Shown: positions 26,881-34,486 of the stretch, one piece after another
Position numbering within the stretch: the first letter of the stretch is position 1
How the letters are laid out: every line of letters starts with the position of its first letter
Assembly (NCBI RefSeq): GCF_003002875.1
Contig: NZ_PVTH01000007.1
Span: forward strand, 62,001 to 126,000
Direction: 5' to 3'
DNA: 64,000 nucleotides
DNA from: Arcticibacter pallidicorallinus
GTDB taxonomy: Bacteria > Bacteroidota > Bacteroidia > Sphingobacteriales > Sphingobacteriaceae
Position numbers and translations under genes: made by a program
The notes under the pieces: generated by a model
What the model was told of the DNA's origin: nothing
Databases searched by the model: none
The model's input: the letters and a program-made list of their open reading frames with translations, nothing else

Positions 26881-27717
26881 ATGAAGAACAATATTGATTA
26901 TTACCGGCATGAAGCGAACAGCCATGAGCATCCAAAGTTCAAGGCGCTGCGGGCTAAATATGGCTGGGCCGGTGAAGGTCAATTTTGGGCTCTTAATAAT
27001 ATCATCGGGCAATCCGATGGCTGTAAACTAGATCTGAACAAAGGTTATAACAGGCTCAGTATTGCCACCGATTTAGGCATGTCCCCTGATGACTTCGATC
27101 AATACATATCATTCCTGGCTGAAGCCTGCCATCTCATAAGCATTGAGGAGGGCGTGATCTCCACTGATATTGTATCCGAAACCTACAGAGTAGTTAACGA
27201 AGAGCGCGAAAAAGACCGTGCGAGAAAAGAGCTAAGAATGCAGAAAAAAGCAATTCCGGCCGGAAAAGAGACAATTCCGGCCGGAAAACTTAAAATTCCA
27301 GACGGAAACAATCACCAAGTAAAAGAAGAAGTAAAAGAAGAAGTAAAAGTAAAAGAAGAAGAAGTAAAACCCCCTTTAATCCCCCAAGGGGGACAGAGGT
27401 CCAGGATTACAGATTTTGATTTTTCTTTTATCGATCCGGACTTTAAACCTCTTTTCATGCGATGGATAGATTTTCGTAAACAGCTCAAAAAAAATTTTAA
27501 GAATCAAAAAATGCTCGAGCAGAATTACAGCCACCTGATGAAGCTTTCCGGTGGCGATCTCAAGCAGGCGACGCTGATCGTCGATTATTCAATCAGCAAC
27601 CAGTACCAGGGATTATTTGAAATAAAAAAGACTTATGCAGCAGGAACACAGAACAGGACAAATTTTGCAGCTATCGGAGATAAAAAGCTCATTGATGGCC
27701 GGGAACCATTCAGATGA
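26881..27717 (+). CDS. Replication initiator / replisome organiser (DUF4373, DnaD-like)
   Basis: The 278-residue protein has an N-terminal winged-helix domain of the DUF4373 type (YYRHEANSHEHPKFKALR, YGWAGEGQFWAL). A low-complexity linker contains a seven-residue repeat (IPAGKET, IPAGKLK, IPDGN) and a Lys/Glu-rich run, and a C-terminal helical domain resembles DnaD/DnaB tails. It should bind the origin and recruit the helicase loader encoded next. The linker DNA contains 21-bp iterons, as in lambda O. The 3' end overlaps the loader gene by 23 bases. Confidence 0.72.
   Translation: MKNNIDYYRHEANSHEHPKFKALRAKYGWAGEGQFWALNNIIGQSDGCKLDLNKGYNRLSIATDLGMSPDDFDQYISFLAEACHLISIEEGVISTDIVSETYRVVNEEREKDRARKELRMQKKAIPAGKETIPAGKLKIPDGNNHQVKEEVKEEVKVKEEEVKPPLIPQGGQRSRITDFDFSFIDPDFKPLFMRWIDFRKQLKKNFKNQKMLEQNYSHLMKLSGGDLKQATLIVDYSISNQYQGLFEIKKTYAAGTQNRTNFAAIGDKKLIDGREPFR
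27252..27392 (+). other. Candidate phage replication origin inside the initiator gene
   Basis: Three units spaced exactly 21 bases apart begin at 27252, 27273 and 27294. Two share the core AATTCCGGCCGGAAAA, which contains the palindrome TTCCGGCCGGAA; the third is diverged (TTCCAGACGGAA). They are followed by about 50 bases of almost pure purine A/G (27317-27369) and a C5-AA-G5 hairpin (27381-27392). Iterons next to an AT-rich tract within the initiator gene is the lambda-type origin plan. Confidence 0.55.
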
Positions 27718-28450
27718 TCTTGATGACGTTGAACTTTCTGATGAGGAGATGAGCGTGATCATCCGAAATGCAAAACGGGCAAAGCGCGCTAAGCTCCAAG
27801 AGCTGGCTTATGCTGAAAAGCTGAGACAAACATCACAGGCGCCGGAGTTCGACGCTAAGCAGCTGCAAGATTTCGTATCAAGGCGATTTCCAACTATTCG
27901 GGTGGACAAGTACAACCGGGAAATATTTAAGTTACTTTGCCTGTATTTCTCAAATGATCCACGTTTTGAATCTGAGAACGAAGAGTTTTCGCTGAAGAAA
28001 GGCATCTTACTGCACGGACCGGTTGGATGCGGGAAAACTTTCCTAATGGATCTGTTCTCCATCAACACGCGCTTACCTTACGTCGTTACAGAATGCCTAG
28101 AAGTGGCTAGCGAGTATGAGGTTAACGGAGAATCCTATCTCGAGAAATACATTAAGCTCAAGCCTGCATATCCTCATCAGAACCTCGGACACACTCAGGT
28201 TGGGTGGTGCTTCGATGACCTTGGCTTCGAGGATATGAAGAAGCGGTTCGGCAACAATATGAATACCATGGAGTGGATATTGTCAAGAGCATACCGAAAT
28301 AATATGGCTGGAAAGATTCACACCACTACGAATCTGAGCTTGGAGAAACTGGAGGCAAATTACGGCCGCCGCGTTGCATCCAGGATGCATGAGATGTTCA
28401 ACTTCATCACTTTCGACATTGATTCACCGGATAGGAGGAAGCAGGCATGA
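27695..28450 (+). CDS. DnaC-like helicase loader ATPase
   Basis: Start taken at ATG 27695, inside the end of the initiator gene; the longer frame to 27635 lies wholly within it. The 251-residue AAA+ protein has Walker A GPVGCGKT, Walker B CFDDLGFED, and a sensor segment HTTTNLSLEKL with the arginine finger region RVASRMHEMF. It should load the host replicative helicase at the origin. Its stop overlaps the next start by four bases. Confidence 0.82.
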   Translation: MAGNHSDDLDDVELSDEEMSVIIRNAKRAKRAKLQELAYAEKLRQTSQAPEFDAKQLQDFVSRRFPTIRVDKYNREIFKLLCLYFSNDPRFESENEEFSLKKGILLHGPVGCGKTFLMDLFSINTRLPYVVTECLEVASEYEVNGESYLEKYIKLKPAYPHQNLGHTQVGWCFDDLGFEDMKKRFGNNMNTMEWILSRAYRNNMAGKIHTTTNLSLEKLEANYGRRVASRMHEMFNFITFDIDSPDRRKQA

Positions 28451-28941
28451 AGAAGAACAGAGGCTGGACTATCAAAGATCTTTCTAACAAAGGATTCAGA
28501 GAGGTGAACGGAGTGTTTCACGCGCCCGGTACCGCACCGGCAATTGCCAAAATCGTTTCAAAACCGCTGTCTTGCGTAAGGAAAAAGCCGAAAAGCGATA
28601 AAGAATTTCCAGAAAGCGTAAAGAAGTTGCCAAAACTTGATCTGTTCCTGATCCTGGTGAAGCAGGAGCTTGGTATAGATCTTAATCCGGAATACCGGTT
28701 CTATTCCGAACGCCGGTGGTTATTCGATTATGCATACGTTGAATACAAAATTGCGATCGAAGTTGAAGGTGGTATCTGGATGGAGGGTGGGGGTGCTCAC
28801 TCCAGGCCTGCGAACATCATCCGCGATATGGAAAAGTACACCCGGTCGAATGTAATGGGTTGGAAAGTCATTCGCCGAACGCCTCAGCAGCTCATGTCTG
28901 CAGAAACAATTGAACTTATTAAAGAAGCTATAAACAACTAA
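28447..28941 (+). CDS. Vsr-like PD-(D/E)XK endonuclease
   Basis: A 164-residue protein whose C-terminal two-thirds has the Vsr/DUF559-like nuclease pattern: FDYAYVEYKIAIEVEGGIW, with Asp and Glu in the active-site positions, then the GGGAHSRP loop, and WKVIRRTPQQL. Proteins of this type in phage replication blocks may resolve recombination junctions or nick DNA. It overlaps the loader gene by four bases (ATGA). Confidence 0.65.
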   Translation: MKKNRGWTIKDLSNKGFREVNGVFHAPGTAPAIAKIVSKPLSCVRKKPKSDKEFPESVKKLPKLDLFLILVKQELGIDLNPEYRFYSERRWLFDYAYVEYKIAIEVEGGIWMEGGGAHSRPANIIRDMEKYTRSNVMGWKVIRRTPQQLMSAETIELIKEAINN

Positions 28942-28946
28942 AAATT

Positions 28947-29171
28947 ATGTCAAAACAGAGTCTAACTGACCTAGAAAAGTTTGAAATGCTTTTCGGTCAT
29001 GATGGGAAGCGTACACCCTCAGGTATTGAATATCGAGTGCAAAACCTTGATAGATCCCGGTACGAAGCGCAGACTTTGATCCAGAAAAAAGGATTAAATC
29101 TGCAAGCTGCCTGTGAAGGATCCATGGCTAGTATCAGAACTTTTATCGTAAAGGAGGTGACAAATGCCTGA
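28947..29171 (+). CDS. Small early phage protein, unknown
   Basis: A 74-residue, mostly helical protein. No domain recognised. It starts five bases after the nuclease and overlaps the next gene by eight bases, so it is part of the same transcript. Confidence 0.5.
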   Translation: MSKQSLTDLEKFEMLFGHDGKRTPSGIEYRVQNLDRSRYEAQTLIQKKGLNLQAACEGSMASIRTFIVKEVTNA

Positions 29172-29427
29172 TAAGAAAAACGAACCGCTGCGTGTCGAGA
29201 TGGAGCTTACAAAGTTCATGTTCGCAAAGATGAAAGACACTTTTGACCTTGACGTTGAACTGTTGAAAGGAACAGTGAGAGACCTTCCAGACGGACGTAT
29301 CTATGTCGATGTGACGCTGGAGGGCTACAAGAGAGACATGTTCGATGACTTCATCAAAATGCTGATGAGTAAACCGTCCAACCAAATCACTACGAGCATT
29401 CTCGGAATGAAAATCCATCAGAATTAA
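29164..29427 (+). CDS. Small early phage protein, unknown
   Basis: An 87-residue protein with a compact alpha/beta pattern (LDVELLKGTVRDLPDGRIYVDVTLEGY). An AAAGGAGG ribosome-binding sequence lies about six bases before the ATG, unusually strong for Bacteroidota. No family recognised. Confidence 0.5.
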   Translation: MPDKKNEPLRVEMELTKFMFAKMKDTFDLDVELLKGTVRDLPDGRIYVDVTLEGYKRDMFDDFIKMLMSKPSNQITTSILGMKIHQN

Positions 29428-29431
29428 TATT

Positions 29432-29659
29432 ATGAAAGCATACCTAAAATTCCTTTTTCTTTTCCTGGGCGTGATGTCTTCGCTACTCCTTGCAATGTTT
29501 CCGCTTTGCTTTCTGCTTTCCGAGCCTGGTCTCGAGTATCACATTTATCAGACGATCGTTCCGGCAATAATGGATGTGGTCTTCTTAGCTATAAGCATTT
29601 GGATATTCATCGCAGTTATACTTTTAAACCCTTCAAAAAAATGGAACAGCTCAATTTAG
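29432..29659 (+). CDS. Small two-span membrane protein
   Basis: A 75-residue protein with two hydrophobic segments (about 6-28 and 42-66). Its 3' end overlaps the start of the next gene by 19 bases. It could alter the cell envelope early in infection; no family is recognised. Confidence 0.5.
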   Translation: MKAYLKFLFLFLGVMSSLLLAMFPLCFLLSEPGLEYHIYQTIVPAIMDVVFLAISIWIFIAVILLNPSKKWNSSI

Positions 29660-29943
29660 AACAACAGAGAAATACAGTTTGCGTACTTACGGTGGCCCAC
29701 AATGATTATGATCAACATGGAGATTATTTAGTAGCGGTGTTCTTTCAAAAACCTACCCGACAGGAACTTCTAAAAACCTTGTATGGCGGTAAGGGGATCA
29801 ATAAAGAATATTATCCTAATCAACATAAGCTAGTTGGACACATACTAACAGGTGGCGGTCGTACCGAAGAGATGGAGTATCAATGGTATTATTTAAGAGA
29901 GTTAAGACACGCAGAAGTTTACACTGGCTATAACCCCTACTAA
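29641..29943 (+). CDS. Small phage protein, unknown
   Basis: The ATG at 29641 gives 100 residues beginning MEQLNLEQQ; the open frame upstream lies inside the membrane-protein gene. The sequence (VAVFFQKPTRQELLKTL, then a GGG-containing turn and YYLRELRHAEVYTGY) suggests a small alpha/beta protein. No function assigned. Confidence 0.5.
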   Translation: MEQLNLEQQRNTVCVLTVAHNDYDQHGDYLVAVFFQKPTRQELLKTLYGGKGINKEYYPNQHKLVGHILTGGGRTEEMEYQWYYLRELRHAEVYTGYNPY

Positions 29944-29944
29944 A

Positions 29945-30169
29945 ATGATGTACCATGTTAAAACGAGCATTAAGAGTCTTCTTAGTTTACCTGATGAGGA
30001 GCTAGGTTATATTCTCGACATGGACGGCAAAGCGGTCCGCGAAGAGCTGGAAGCGAGACTTTCTCAAGGCGAATTATATATTCCGGCAACCGGCTGTTTG
30101 GGCTTCGATCCTGTAAAGGGTTGCCCAGGCCATAAATCAGAGATTGAAGGAGGGAAAGGTAATGAATAA
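29945..30169 (+). CDS. Small phage protein, unknown
   Basis: A 74-residue acidic protein (a second ATG follows directly). It has a helical N terminus and a C-terminal part with two cysteines near ATGCLGFDPVKGCPGH, possibly a metal-binding turn. It overlaps the next gene by eight bases. Confidence 0.45.
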   Translation: MMYHVKTSIKSLLSLPDEELGYILDMDGKAVREELEARLSQGELYIPATGCLGFDPVKGCPGHKSEIEGGKGNE

Positions 30170-30350
30170 GTACAATGTTTACATAGTGCAGATATACGAT
30201 ACCAGCAAGTCGTTTCCATTAATTGCTAAGACCTTGTCCGATGTAGTAATTATGTACCCAGAAGCCTACAAAATCGAATGCAGGCATAAAGATGTAGAAG
30301 TAGCAGAAAGTGAGATAGACCATGACAAGACTACCAAGCAAAACGTGTAA
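30162..30350 (+). CDS. Small phage protein, unknown
   Basis: Start chosen at ATG 30162 (62 residues, beginning MNKYNVYIVQIYD), preceded by GGGAAAGGTA. It reads as a short beta-alpha-beta protein. It overlaps the HNH gene by 29 bases. Confidence 0.45.
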   Translation: MNKYNVYIVQIYDTSKSFPLIAKTLSDVVIMYPEAYKIECRHKDVEVAESEIDHDKTTKQNV

Positions 30351-31185
30351 ATATATCGAGGCAAATTACCTGAAGAAAAGCGGGAAAGCTATCGCTAAAG
30401 ATTGTGGCTGCTCCTCCTCAGCTGTTCAGCGGTACATCCGGAAAAAAGGTTTTGTTGTTCCTCCTGAGCTGAGAGCAAAGTTCCGGACACAAGCGCTCAT
30501 CGGAAAGACAACCTTCACACCTGAGGAGGACGCGATCATCAGGGAGCAGTATCTCCTTAAGCCCGTCAAGGTACTTGCTGAAGAAATAAATAGAAGTTAT
30601 ACCGGCATCATGTCAAGGCTGAAGGCGATGGGTTTATCCATCCCTGCAGAACTGATCCAGCAGCGTAAGCAGCTGAGTCGAATTCAGAAAGGATCCACAC
30701 CGCCAAACAAGGGTAAGAAGCAAACGGAGTATATGTCCACTGAAGCGATTGCCCGGACCAGAAGCACCCGGTTCAAAAGAGGTAACGTTCCTCACAACTC
30801 CTACAATGAGCCTGGGAAGATCACCATACGACGCGCGACTGAAAAGAAGGGAGGAAGAGCGTATCAATACATCTGCCTGGAGCTTGGGAAATGGAAGGAG
30901 CTGCACATCCACAATTGGGAGAAGCAAAACGGGCCGGTTCCAAAAGGTCACTGCATTTGGTTCAAGGACGGCAACTCGCTTAATGCTGATGTTGACAACC
31001 TCGAGCTGATCACCAGAAGGGAAAACCGGATGCGGAATTCATCTTCAGAGATCCTGTCTGATAAGTATGTCGCTAACTGTATTGCCTGGAGAAACTCAGA
31101 GCTGAAGGAAGAGATCATCAGCAATCACCCTGAGCTTATTGAATTAAAGAGAGAACAAATTAAACTTAACAGATTACTAAAATGA
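30322..31185 (+). CDS. HNH endonuclease with helix-turn-helix repeats
   Basis: A 287-residue protein. The N-terminal half has two helix-turn-helix-like units (GKAIAKDCGCSSSAVQRYI and EEDAIIREQYLLKPVKVLAEEI). The C-terminal part has the HNH nuclease pattern: WKELHIHNWEKQNG, VPKGHCIWFKDGNSLNADVDNL, then ELITRRENR. Such proteins are free-standing homing-type nucleases or act in packaging. It overlaps the next gene by four bases. Confidence 0.78.
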   Translation: MTRLPSKTCKYIEANYLKKSGKAIAKDCGCSSSAVQRYIRKKGFVVPPELRAKFRTQALIGKTTFTPEEDAIIREQYLLKPVKVLAEEINRSYTGIMSRLKAMGLSIPAELIQQRKQLSRIQKGSTPPNKGKKQTEYMSTEAIARTRSTRFKRGNVPHNSYNEPGKITIRRATEKKGGRAYQYICLELGKWKELHIHNWEKQNGPVPKGHCIWFKDGNSLNADVDNLELITRRENRMRNSSSEILSDKYVANCIAWRNSELKEEIISNHPELIELKREQIKLNRLLK

Positions 31186-31604
31186 AGCTATTTGAAATTG
31201 AAGCCACTCTGACTGGCATGGTAGGAAAGAATTATACCTACAACCGACGTAAAGTAACCGTACTCAGATTTGAGATCAAAGAAAAGGTTATCCGCATTGT
31301 TTGCGCAACTGAAGACATTACTATCCTGGTGGAAGACTTTCAAGACACAATGAAGTCTTTTCTTCCAGATACCACTCCGGCTATCAGTTCGGAAAACACA
31401 CCGGCTGTTGTTTCTCCATCAGCTGTTCCCCAAACAATCATCAGAACATCCGGCGGTGAACTGAAGGATCTGGTCATGGAGAACATCAGGAAGATCCAAC
31501 GGGATAAAGAGTATATCCCTCAGGCAATCGAAATCAATAACCAGGTTAAAACATTAATTGATCTTGCAAAAACTGAAATAGAACTGATTAAGGCGCTAAG
31601 ATGA
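31182..31604 (+). CDS. Phage protein, unknown; end of the early block
   Basis: A 140-residue protein with a beta-rich N-terminal half (about 65 residues), a Pro/Ser-rich linker and a helical C terminus of about 50 residues. It is coupled to the HNH gene by an ATGA overlap. The rightward early run ends here, and the next genes are leftward. Confidence 0.5.
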   Translation: MKLFEIEATLTGMVGKNYTYNRRKVTVLRFEIKEKVIRIVCATEDITILVEDFQDTMKSFLPDTTPAISSENTPAVVSPSAVPQTIIRTSGGELKDLVMENIRKIQRDKEYIPQAIEINNQVKTLIDLAKTEIELIKALR

Positions 31605-31631
31605 TATTTTTATCTTCGACTTAGTTAGAAA

Positions 31632-31652
31632 AACCCCTCGACTGGAGGGGTT
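31632..31652 (-). terminator. Terminator for the leftward two-gene operon
   Basis: An eight-base perfect stem (AACCCCTC with GAGGGGTT, loop GACTG). On the minus strand it is followed by a T-rich run, so it stops leftward transcription nine bases beyond the 38-codon gene. Confidence 0.7.
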
Positions 31653-31660
31653 AGCAGACT

Positions 31661-31777
31661 TTACTGAGGATCTTCGGACGAATTGGTACAAAGATACTTA
31701 ACTATACATTCGGTACAAGATAGATTTTCAAAAGGGGTATTTACCGTAGTTAAATATGCTTGCAGATATCCAGCCAT
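31661..31777 (-). CDS. 38-residue cysteine-containing small protein
   Basis: The ATG at 31777 overlaps the stop of the upstream membrane-protein gene as TAATG. The protein has 38 residues with three cysteines spaced C-x2-C-x6-C (CTECIVKYLC). The frame ends nine bases before a minus-strand terminator. The coupling and terminator support a real gene, although it is very short. Function unknown. Confidence 0.45.
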   Translation of the reverse strand: MAGYLQAYLTTVNTPFENLSCTECIVKYLCTNSSEDPQ

Positions 31778-32004
31778 TATCTCGCACCTTTCGGAGTAAG
31801 CCAGAATTTGACAAGATCCCATCCACCAATAAGTAACAATAATAATCCGATGATCACGAAGGCTCCGAAAACCAAAAGGTATCCGAACATTTTAGCTTGT
31901 TCGACATCCTTTTCCGGTAAAGTCTTATTGAACTCTCTAGCCTCCTGTAAGATCCTTCTTCTTCCATGTGCCGTATATGGATTGGGTGGCTGTTTTCTCC
32001 TCAT
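31777..32004 (-). CDS. Small single-span membrane protein, leftward
   Basis: A 75-residue protein with a basic N terminus (MRRKQPPNPYTAHGRRR) and one hydrophobic segment at about 40-62, ending in a short basic tail. It is encoded against the direction of its neighbours, between the early and late blocks, with its own terminator. That is the usual layout of a moron gene expressed in the lysogen. Confidence 0.55.
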   Translation of the reverse strand: MRRKQPPNPYTAHGRRRILQEAREFNKTLPEKDVEQAKMFGYLLVFGAFVIIGLLLLLIGGWDLVKFWLTPKGAR

Positions 32005-32033
32005 TTATCAATAGTTTAATCTAAAATACTAAA

Positions 32034-32402
32034 ATGAAAATCAACAAAAGCATAGCTTATATTTCAAAGTACCTTACTATCCCACTGGCGGAAGTAAGCC
32101 ACGTGATAAACCGTCATCGCGTTTCTGATGGAGAACTGCAATATGGTTTGGTAATATTCAAGCATTCAAAAGTGAACGGTGAGAACGGCGAAATGGAGCC
32201 AAACGTATCACTGACACCTGAGAGCCTTCCAGCATTCGAAAAAGCATTACTGGAGTACTGGACGAGTGTAGAAGACGAGCGTATTAATCCCACTGTACGG
32301 TTGCATCTCGACAGCATGAGAATACCGTACAAGCCGTCAACATCACCACACAAGCCGCCAACACCACCACCTACGCCTTCACCAGTGAGACGCGGGTGGT
32401 AA
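32034..32402 (+). CDS. Phage protein with proline-rich tail, unknown
   Basis: A 122-residue protein. Its N-terminal ~90 residues are mixed alpha/beta with no recognised domain. The last 25 residues are rich in Pro, Thr and Ser and look disordered. It lies before the late promoter and starts 29 bases from the divergent leftward gene. Confidence 0.5.
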   Translation: MKINKSIAYISKYLTIPLAEVSHVINRHRVSDGELQYGLVIFKHSKVNGENGEMEPNVSLTPESLPAFEKALLEYWTSVEDERINPTVRLHLDSMRIPYKPSTSPHKPPTPPPTPSPVRRGW

Positions 32403-32414
32403 TGTTTATCCATA

Positions 32415-32444
32415 TTTGTATAACATGAATATTGATTATCTTTG
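32415..32444 (+). promoter_or_regulatory. Predicted late promoter, near-leaderless
   Basis: TTTG (32415-32418) and TATCTTTG (32437-32444) are 18 bases apart and fit the Bacteroidota consensus. The terminase ATG is only eight bases after the -7 box, so the mRNA would begin at or next to the start codon. Confidence 0.6.
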
Positions 32445-32451
32445 AGGGACA

Positions 32452-32922
32452 ATGCCACGACTAAAAAAAGACACGCGCACGAAGAGACAGCAGCAGAAGG
32501 ACTTCCTTGCTGAGCTTGAGAAATGTGGGAACATTACGGCCGCTTGTAAATTGGCAAAGATTGATCGGAAAGCAGTGTATCGGTGGAAACCCGATCCTGC
32601 TTTTCTGGTAGAGTATAAAGAGGCGCTATCGATGGGCATTGACGCGATCGAAGATGAAGCCACCAGGAGAGCATTTGAGGGTGTTAAGAAACCTGTATTT
32701 CAGCAAGGAAAGCGAGTGGGATATGTTCAGGAGTTTTCAGACACGCTGATGATCTTCCTGTTAAAGGGTAGAAGGCCTGAGATATTCAAGGATCGTCACG
32801 AGCTTACCGGTAAAGATGGTGGACCGATACAGACTACCAACGTCGATCTGAAGGATTTAACAACCGAGCAGCTGGCAGCACTTGCAGCATTTAAAAAGAC
32901 CTTAAAAAAGGAGGATAGTTGA
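32452..32922 (+). CDS. Terminase small subunit
   Basis: A 156-residue protein with an N-terminal helix-turn-helix (FLAELEKCGNITAACKLAKIDRKAVYRW) and the pattern EFSDTLMIFLLKGRRPEIFKDRHEL typical of terminase small subunits of the phBC6A51-like group. It should recognise the packaging site. It is the first late gene, directly after the late promoter and upstream of the large subunit. Confidence 0.82.
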   Translation: MPRLKKDTRTKRQQQKDFLAELEKCGNITAACKLAKIDRKAVYRWKPDPAFLVEYKEALSMGIDAIEDEATRRAFEGVKKPVFQQGKRVGYVQEFSDTLMIFLLKGRRPEIFKDRHELTGKDGGPIQTTNVDLKDLTTEQLAALAAFKKTLKKEDS

Positions 32923-33017
32923 TACCTGATCGTAATTACAGCAGTAACCCATACACCCGGGTACTGGTGGTTGTAGTGATATTACTAGCACTGCTTCATA
33001 TTGCACTCCAGACGTAG
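32919..33017 (+). CDS. 32-residue single-span membrane peptide (candidate)
   Basis: A TTG at 32919 overlaps the terminase stop (TTGA) and is preceded by AAGGAGG, a strong ribosome-binding sequence four bases away. The frame codes for 32 residues, of which about 18 form a hydrophobic stretch (VLVVVVILLALLHIAL), and ends at TAG 33015-33017. It fills the gap between the terminase genes. A holin-like or regulatory role is possible but not shown. Confidence 0.4.
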   Translation: MIPDRNYSSNPYTRVLVVVVILLALLHIALQT

Positions 33018-33032
33018 TTAACCGGATTTTCT

Positions 33033-34475
33033 ATGATTGAACTGGAGTCTCTTCTTAATGTTGACGATATGGAAATTAACCTGGAGTTCTTTCGACGCCG
33101 GGCTTTTGACTTTATAACCGTCAATGAAAACGGAGAACTCCAACGTAAACACCTGAAGCAGGAAGCTGCTCTGTTTGCGCTAACTGATGATGTCACCTCC
33201 GAGTTAATCTATGGTGGTGCTGCAGGTGGTGCAAAGTCATGGACTGGGTGTGCCTGGCTTGCTTTCAGCTGTATGGCTTACCCTGGTACAAAATACTTCA
33301 TAGGACGAGCCGAATTGATGAAGATCAAGGAAAGCACCCTGGTAACCTTTCGACGCGTCTGTAAGACATATGGCATACTTGAGGGACGTGACTGGAGATA
33401 CTATACCACCGATCACTACATCGAGTTTACCAACGGTTCTAGGATCAACCTTATCGAGCTGAAGTTTAAGCCATCAGAGGATCCGCAATTCGAGCGTCTT
33501 GGATCGACTGAGTATACGTCTGGATGGATCGAAGAGGGAGGGGAAGTACATTTCAGAGCATTCGACGTATTGAAGTCGCGTGTCAACAGGATGCTCAATG
33601 ACCAGTACGGGCTGATCGGGAAGATCTTTGTTACCTGTAACCCGAAAAAGAACTGGCTGTATACTCAGTTTTACAAGCCAGCGAAGAAGAACCTTCTTAA
33701 GTTCTACCAGAAGTTTATTCAGGCCCTGGTCGAAGACAATGTATTTGCCGAGTCCGGATATATCGAGCAGCTGAGACGTATGAGTGACCTAGCCATGAAG
33801 GAAAGGTTGTTCAAGGGTAACTGGGATTATGACAACGATCCGGCCGCCCTGATGGAATATACTCAGATCGTGGATATCTTCAGGAACGATCATGTGGAAC
33901 CAACAGGCATCAGGTACATTACAGCGGATATTGCCCGACTCGGTGATGACTATACCCGGATCTACTTGTGGGATGGATTGGTGAACACCAAACGGATCAG
34001 CCTGTACAAGCAAAGAGCGCCTGAGGTTATTAAAGCGATCAAAGATCTTGCTGCAGCTAATGGTGTACCTATGTCCCGGGTTGTGGTCGATGCTGATGGT
34101 GTAGGTGGTCCGATCGCGGATTTCTTGAAGAACTGCAATGAGATGAATAACCAGTCGACAGCATTCCCTTCAAAGGAAACCGGTGTGAAGGAGAACTTCA
34201 AGAACAAGCGTTCTCAGTTGTACACGAAGCTTTCCCAGATGGTAATAAATGCAGCGATCAGAATAATTGGAGCGGATCCTGAAGAGGAAGATGATATCAG
34301 CACGGAGCTGTCTGTCATCAAAAAGATCAACATGGATAGTGATGGGCCCGTTGATATAATCAGCAGGAAGGATATCAAGGAACTGATAGGCCGGTCTCCT
34401 GACCACGCTACCAATCTTATGTTACGAATGTGGTTCGAGTACAAAGTGACAAGAGCACCGAAATATTCATTTTAA
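33033..34475 (+). CDS. Terminase large subunit
   Basis: A 480-residue protein with Walker A GGAAGGAKS at 61-69, an acidic Walker B-like segment (SGWIEEGGEV) and a C-terminal RNase H-like nuclease with Asp residues in YITADIARLGDD and VVVDADGVGG. It pumps DNA into the prohead and cuts it. The gene is complete. It is the strongest single marker of a tailed phage in this region. Confidence 0.92.
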   Translation: MIELESLLNVDDMEINLEFFRRRAFDFITVNENGELQRKHLKQEAALFALTDDVTSELIYGGAAGGAKSWTGCAWLAFSCMAYPGTKYFIGRAELMKIKESTLVTFRRVCKTYGILEGRDWRYYTTDHYIEFTNGSRINLIELKFKPSEDPQFERLGSTEYTSGWIEEGGEVHFRAFDVLKSRVNRMLNDQYGLIGKIFVTCNPKKNWLYTQFYKPAKKNLLKFYQKFIQALVEDNVFAESGYIEQLRRMSDLAMKERLFKGNWDYDNDPAALMEYTQIVDIFRNDHVEPTGIRYITADIARLGDDYTRIYLWDGLVNTKRISLYKQRAPEVIKAIKDLAAANGVPMSRVVVDADGVGGPIADFLKNCNEMNNQSTAFPSKETGVKENFKNKRSQLYTKLSQMVINAAIRIIGADPEEEDDISTELSVIKKINMDSDGPVDIISRKDIKELIGRSPDHATNLMLRMWFEYKVTRAPKYSF

Positions 34476-34486
34476 TAATTGATAGA

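Noticed and set aside
31760-32014. An 84-residue forward frame opposite the leftward membrane protein
   Set aside because: It lacks a sensible composition, and the minus-strand frame has a membrane segment, a coupled partner and a terminator.
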